Source: Streptomyces sp. NBC_00704
Lineage (GTDB): Bacteria > Actinomycetota > Actinomycetes > Streptomycetales > Streptomycetaceae
Length of the DNA: 64,000 nt
Reading direction: 5' to 3'
Assembly: GCF_036226605.1 (NCBI RefSeq)
Contig: NZ_CP109000.1
Span: 3,096,501 to 3,160,500, forward strand
Below, piece by piece: positions 60,411-64,000 of this stretch. The position numbers were made by a program, and so were the translations under genes. The stretch's first letter is position 1; each line of letters starts with the position of its first letter. The notes below the pieces were generated by a model. That model made no database searches, was not told the origin of the DNA, and saw only the letters and a program-made list of their open reading frames with translations.

Positions 60411-62777
60411 TTGCCCAGGTTCAGTGTCATCGTCCCCGCGTACAAGGTTCAGGCGTATCTGCACGAGTGCCTCGAATCGGTGCTGTCCCAGTCGTACACC
60501 GATCTCGAACTGATCGCCGTCGACGACAGCTCGCCGGACGCCTGCGGCGAGATCATCGACGAGTTCGCGGCCCGGGACACGCGCGTGCGGGCCGTGCACC
60601 TGCCGGAGAACGTCGGCCTGGGCCGGGCCCGCAACGCCGGCCTGGAGCGGGCCACCGGCGACTACCTGCTGTTCCTCGACTCCGACGACACCCTCACCCC
60701 GGACGCGCTGCGCGCGATCGCCGCCCGGCTGGAGCAGACGGGCGAGCCGGACATCCTGGTCTACGACTACGCGAGCACGTACTGGACGGGCGAGGCCGTC
60801 CGCAACAAGTTCGCCGGGCAGCTCACCGAGGACGGGCCGGCTCCGTTCCGGCTCCAGGACCGCCCCGGACTGCTCAGGGTGCTGATGGTGGCCTGGAACA
60901 AGGCCTACCGGCGGGAGTTCGTGCAGCGCACGGGGCTGCGGTTCCCGCCCGGCTACTACGAGGACGCGCCGTGGACGTACCCGGCGCTGATGACGGCGCG
61001 CACGCTGGCCACCCTGGACCGGGTCTGCGTCCACTACCGCCAGCGCCGCCGGGGCAACATCCTGTCCACCACGAGCCGGGGGCACTTCGACGTCTTCGAG
61101 CAGTACGACCGGGTCTTCGCTTTCATCGAACAGCGCCCCGAACTGGCCTGCTGGCGGCCGGTGTTGTTCCGCCGCATGGTCGACCACCTGTCGACCGTGT
61201 TCACCAAGCGGGACCGGCTGCCGCGCGGCTCGCGCGCCGAGTTCCTGCGCAAGGCCCGCGCCCACTACCGCCGTTACCGCACCCCCGGCGCGTCGCTCTC
61301 GCTGCGCGGCCGGCTGCGCCACACCCTGGTCCACTTCGGCGTGCACCGCACCTACCGGGCGCTGGAGGCGTCCATGACCCTGCGCAGGCGCACCCACAAG
61401 GCGGTCGCGAAACTCGCCCGCGCCCTGCGGGCGGCCCTGCTCCAGGCCCACTACCGCATCCAGCTGCGGCTGCCGCTGCGCGCGGACCGCGCCGTGTTCG
61501 CCGCGTACTGGGGCCGTGGCCACGGCTGCAACCCGGGCGCGCTGGAGGCCGCGTTCCGCGCCCTGGCGCCGCAGGTGCGCACGGCGTGGATCGCCCGCCC
61601 CGAGCACCAGGACGCCGTCCCGCCGGGCCCGCGCCGGGTGCGGCCGGGCACGGCCGCCTACTGGACGGCGCTGGCCCGCTCCAAGTACCTGGTGAACAAC
61701 GTCAACTTCGACCGTCGGCTGGTCAAGCGCCCCGGCCAGGTCTTCGTCCAGACCCAGCACGGCACTCCCCTCAAGCACATGGGCCTCGACCTCCAGGACC
61801 GTCCGGCGGCCGCCCGCGGCATGGACTTCGACGAGCTGCTGCGGGGCGTCGACAAGTGGGACTACGTCCTGTCCGCGAACCGCCACACCACGCTCACCTG
61901 GGAGCGGGTCTATCCGGGCGGCTACGAGACCCTCGAGTACGGCTATCCCCGCAACGACGTCTTCCAGCAGGCGACGCAGCGGGACGTGGCCCGGCTGCGC
62001 GAGTCCCTCGGCATCCCCCGCGACGCGGTCGCCGTCCTGTACGCGCCCACCCACCGCGACTACCGCCGCACCCAGCGCTGCCCGCTCGACCTGGAGCGCG
62101 TCCTGCGCCGGCTGGGACCGCGCTTCGTGATCCTGGCCCGCGCCCACTACTGGCAGGACCCGCTCGTCGACCGCCCCGCGCCCGGCATCGTCGACGTCAG
62201 CGGACACCCGAGCGTGGAGGACCTCTGCCTCGCCTCGGACGCCCTGGTCACCGACTACTCGTCGCTGATGTTCGACTACGCCAACCTGGACCGCCCGATC
62301 GTGGTGCACGCCGACGACCGGGAGGCCTACGAGGCGGCCCGCGGCACCTACTTCGACCTGCGCTCCTTCCCGCCGGGCGCGGTCGCGCGCAGCGAGGACG
62401 AACTGGTCGACATCTTCACCACCGGTCACTGGCGCGGCTCGCGCTCGGCGCAGCTGCGCGCCGCGTTCCGCGAGCGGTTCTGCCCGCACGACGACGGCCG
62501 CGCCGCCGAGCGCGTGGTGCGGCGGGTGGTGCTGGGCGAGCCCGAGCCGCTCCCGGTGACGCCGCTCGCCGAGCGCCGGCCCGCACCGTCGGCTGCGGCG
62601 ACGGCGACGGCGGGGGCGACGGGGGTCGTGCCGGCGCCCGCCGCGGGCGGTTCGCCGGCCGGGCCGGCCGCCGGGTCCGCCGCCGAGCCGCAGGAGGCGC
62701 AGGGGGCGGCGTCGGGGCGGCCGCGTGCCGTCGTGCCGCGGCCCGCCGGCCCGCGTTCCGTCGCCGACCGCCGCTGA
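60411..62777 (+). CDS. Fusion of GT2 glycosyltransferase and TagF-like glycerophosphotransferase
   Basis: A 788-residue bifunctional enzyme. Residues 1-250 are a GT-A family 2 domain (FSVIVPAYKVQAYLHECLES, AVDDSSPD, NVGLGRARNAGLERATGDYL, LFLDSDD). Residues about 380-705 resemble CDP-glycerol glycerophosphotransferases: LVNNVNFDRRLVKRPGQVFV, QTQHGTPLKHMGLDL, YGYPRNDVF, LYAPTHRD, VTDYSSLMFDYANLDRP. The tail is disordered. It likely polymerises a teichoic-acid-like wall glycopolymer. The TTG at 60411 is used because the next gene also begins MPRFS. First of a two-gene glycosyltransferase run. Confidence 0.9.
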   Translation: MPRFSVIVPAYKVQAYLHECLESVLSQSYTDLELIAVDDSSPDACGEIIDEFAARDTRVRAVHLPENVGLGRARNAGLERATGDYLLFLDSDDTLTPDALRAIAARLEQTGEPDILVYDYASTYWTGEAVRNKFAGQLTEDGPAPFRLQDRPGLLRVLMVAWNKAYRREFVQRTGLRFPPGYYEDAPWTYPALMTARTLATLDRVCVHYRQRRRGNILSTTSRGHFDVFEQYDRVFAFIEQRPELACWRPVLFRRMVDHLSTVFTKRDRLPRGSRAEFLRKARAHYRRYRTPGASLSLRGRLRHTLVHFGVHRTYRALEASMTLRRRTHKAVAKLARALRAALLQAHYRIQLRLPLRADRAVFAAYWGRGHGCNPGALEAAFRALAPQVRTAWIARPEHQDAVPPGPRRVRPGTAAYWTALARSKYLVNNVNFDRRLVKRPGQVFVQTQHGTPLKHMGLDLQDRPAAARGMDFDELLRGVDKWDYVLSANRHTTLTWERVYPGGYETLEYGYPRNDVFQQATQRDVARLRESLGIPRDAVAVLYAPTHRDYRRTQRCPLDLERVLRRLGPRFVILARAHYWQDPLVDRPAPGIVDVSGHPSVEDLCLASDALVTDYSSLMFDYANLDRPIVVHADDREAYEAARGTYFDLRSFPPGAVARSEDELVDIFTTGHWRGSRSAQLRAAFRERFCPHDDGRAAERVVRRVVLGEPEPLPVTPLAERRPAPSAAATATAGATGVVPAPAAGGSPAGPAAGSAAEPQEAQGAASGRPRAVVPRPAGPRSVADRR

Positions 62778-62946
62778 CCCGCCGTCCCGCCCCACGGGAG
62801 TCCGCATGCCCACCGGTTCGTCACGGCCCACCCCGACCAGGCCGTCCACCTGGCGCCCGACCGGGCGCCCCGGCCGCGGTCGTACGGCCTGAGCACCAGG
62901 CACCGCCCCGACCCGACACCACACGACCCGACACAGAAAGAACAGC

Positions 62947-64000
62947 ATGCCCCGCTTCAGCATCATCGTCCCGTCCTACGGGGACGGGGGTCCCCCCGGC
63001 CGTGTGGACACGAGAGTGGGGGAGGGCCGGCTGTCCCTGGCGCTGGACTCCGTCCTCGCCCAGTCCTACGACGACGTCGAGGTCATCGCGGTCGCCGACG
63101 CGCCCGACTCGGTCGCCGCCGCCGTCGCCGCCCGCCACGCGCGGCGCGATGCCCGGGTGACGCCCGTGCGGTCACGGCCGTCGCAGGGCCTCGCCGGAGC
63201 GCGCAACGCCGGGATGCGGGCGGCGACCGGGACGTACCTGCTGTTCCTCGACGGCGACGACACCCTCGCCCCGGGCGCCCTGGCGGCGCTGGACGCCCGT
63301 CTCGCCGAGACCGGCGACGTGGACGTCCTGTACGCCGAGCACGAGCGCGTCCCCTGGTGGGAGGGCGAGGCCACGAACCCGGCGGCGGCGCTGCTGGCGA
63401 CGGCGCCGAAGGACGCGTTCGCCCCCGTCGAGGCCCCCCACGTGACGGGGGTGCGGCTGCCGGTGTGGGGCACGCTCTACCGAAGGTCGTTCCTCGACGG
63501 ACACGCACTCGTCTTCCCCGAGGGGCACTTCACCGACGTCGGCTTCGCCGGGCTGGCCGGCGTGCACGCGGGCCGGGTCGCGGTGCTGCGGTCGGTCGTC
63601 GTACGGCATCTGCTGCGGCGCCAGGGCGACCCGCTGAATCAGCCGGGCGCCCACCACATGGACCTGCTGGCGCAGATCGAGCTGGTGCTGACGCGGGCGG
63701 CCGACACGGGACTGTCCGAGGACCGGTCGGGCCCGCTGTTCGAGCAGCTCTTCGCGGCCGCCCTGAAGACCGCCGCGCACCCCACCCGGCTGGCCGGGCA
63801 CCGCCGGGCCTTCTTCCGGCGCGCGGGCAGGCTGTACCGGCGGCACCGCCCGGCCGGATACCGCCGCCCCGCCGGCAGCCTCGGCGTGCAGCACCGCCTG
63901 CTCGCGACGGGCGCGTACACCGCGTTCCGGGCGCTGCGCGGCGCCAACCGCAAGGCCGCGGCGGCCGTCCGGCGGATGCCCCGCGCCCGCACGCTGCGCA
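62947..64000 (+). CDS. Glycosyltransferase family 2 protein, 3'-truncated by window
   Basis: At least 351 residues, running off the window. The GT-A core has MPRFSIIVPSYG, LDSVLAQSYDDVEVIAVAD, QGLAGARNAGMRAATGTYLL and LFLDGDDTLAPGAL. It is a paralogue of the preceding enzyme's first half and may also continue into a TagF-like domain. Between SYG and LSLALDSVL it has about 12 extra residues (DGGPPGRVDTRVGE), encoded by a hairpin-forming repeat at 62980-63027 that entered in frame. The ATG is at 62947. Confidence 0.88.
   Translation, partial: MPRFSIIVPSYGDGGPPGRVDTRVGEGRLSLALDSVLAQSYDDVEVIAVADAPDSVAAAVAARHARRDARVTPVRSRPSQGLAGARNAGMRAATGTYLLFLDGDDTLAPGALAALDARLAETGDVDVLYAEHERVPWWEGEATNPAAALLATAPKDAFAPVEAPHVTGVRLPVWGTLYRRSFLDGHALVFPEGHFTDVGFAGLAGVHAGRVAVLRSVVVRHLLRRQGDPLNQPGAHHMDLLAQIELVLTRAADTGLSEDRSGPLFEQLFAAALKTAAHPTRLAGHRRAFFRRAGRLYRRHRPAGYRRPAGSLGVQHRLLATGAYTAFRALRGANRKAAAAVRRMPRARTLR
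62980..63027. repeat. Palindromic Streptomyces-type short repeat inside coding sequence
   Basis: GGGGGTCCCCCC, then CGTGT-GG-ACACG and GTGGGGGAGGG, forms a long foldback (CCCCC with GGGGG enclosing CGTGT/ACACG). The layout matches REP-like elements scattered in Streptomyces genomes, known to me from memory only. Confidence 0.55.

Noticed and set aside
62806..62892. 28-codon ORF before the last glycosyltransferase gene
   Set aside because: Short, Pro/Arg/Thr-rich, no ribosome site and no motif; most likely leader sequence.
59700..62966. A 1088-codon minus-strand frame opposite the TagF-like gene
   Set aside because: Antisense shadow of a well-supported glycosyltransferase gene; no motifs of its own.

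Overview
The window is high-GC actinobacterial chromosome and almost certainly Streptomyces core DNA. G/C dominates third codon positions. GTG and TTG starts are common, and genes are packed with 4-nt stop/start overlaps. The gene content is typical of the genus: a HppD/Lrp pair, MurA next to HU, a SigU/RsuA-like pair, NnaR-NarK, the MatA/MatB aggregation locus, SmpB-tmRNA, FtsE-FtsX, RF2, PkaA-like kinases and a TagF-like wall glycopolymer enzyme. From memory the order resembles the SCO2927-SCO2982 stretch of S. coelicolor; I could not align it here.

Layout. 1-8 kb: start of a flavin oxidase, a TPR protein, 4-hydroxyphenylpyruvate dioxygenase and a divergent Lrp regulator, then a glycine-betaine-type ABC operon that looks decayed (relic of the binding-protein gene, ATPase lacking its Q- and H-loop residues), a YlbL-like protease and an IclR regulator. 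8.7-14.3 kb: an SF2 helicase, a seven-copy 65-bp tandem repeat abutting an MFS gene, tRNA-Cys and a SUKH-4-like gene. 14.5-19.6 kb: a translationally coupled molybdenum hydroxylase operon with an unusual 2Fe-2S subunit and a large subunit lacking family motifs. 19.9-26.7 kb: GH20 hexosaminidase, DUF3039, YqgE/AlgH, murA, HU and malic enzyme. 26.8-34.6 kb: a candidate structured RNA, a HelD-type RNA polymerase helicase with an occluded ribosome site, anti-sigma/sigma pair, CGNR regulator, nnaR and narK. 34.7-41.8 kb: a PYAQP-repeat membrane protein, an acyltransferase, and matB and matA separated by 1.1 kb of tandem repeats. 42.2-50.7 kb: a 134-bp inverted-repeat element, ssrA, smpB, an S41 protease, ftsX, ftsE, a zinc-ribbon mini-protein, a sortase substrate, prfB and a kinase. 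50.8-64 kb: a PkaA-like kinase, a divergent FHA/FtsK-like ATPase, a sugar ABC transporter, and two glycosyltransferase genes, the second cut by the window end.

How they work together. Much of the region concerns the cell surface: peptidoglycan precursor supply (murA), septation (ftsEX), PNAG-type polysaccharide (matAB), wall-anchored protein, wall glycopolymer synthesis, and amino-sugar or sugar uptake and hydrolysis. Ser/Thr kinases and a phospho-peptide-reading FHA ATPase sit beside these. RNA-level functions (trans-translation, RF2, RNAP recycling) form a second theme. No prophage, integrase, transposase or CRISPR array is visible. The most unusual features are gene decay, repeat arrays and RNA/DNA secondary structures rather than an obvious new multi-gene system.
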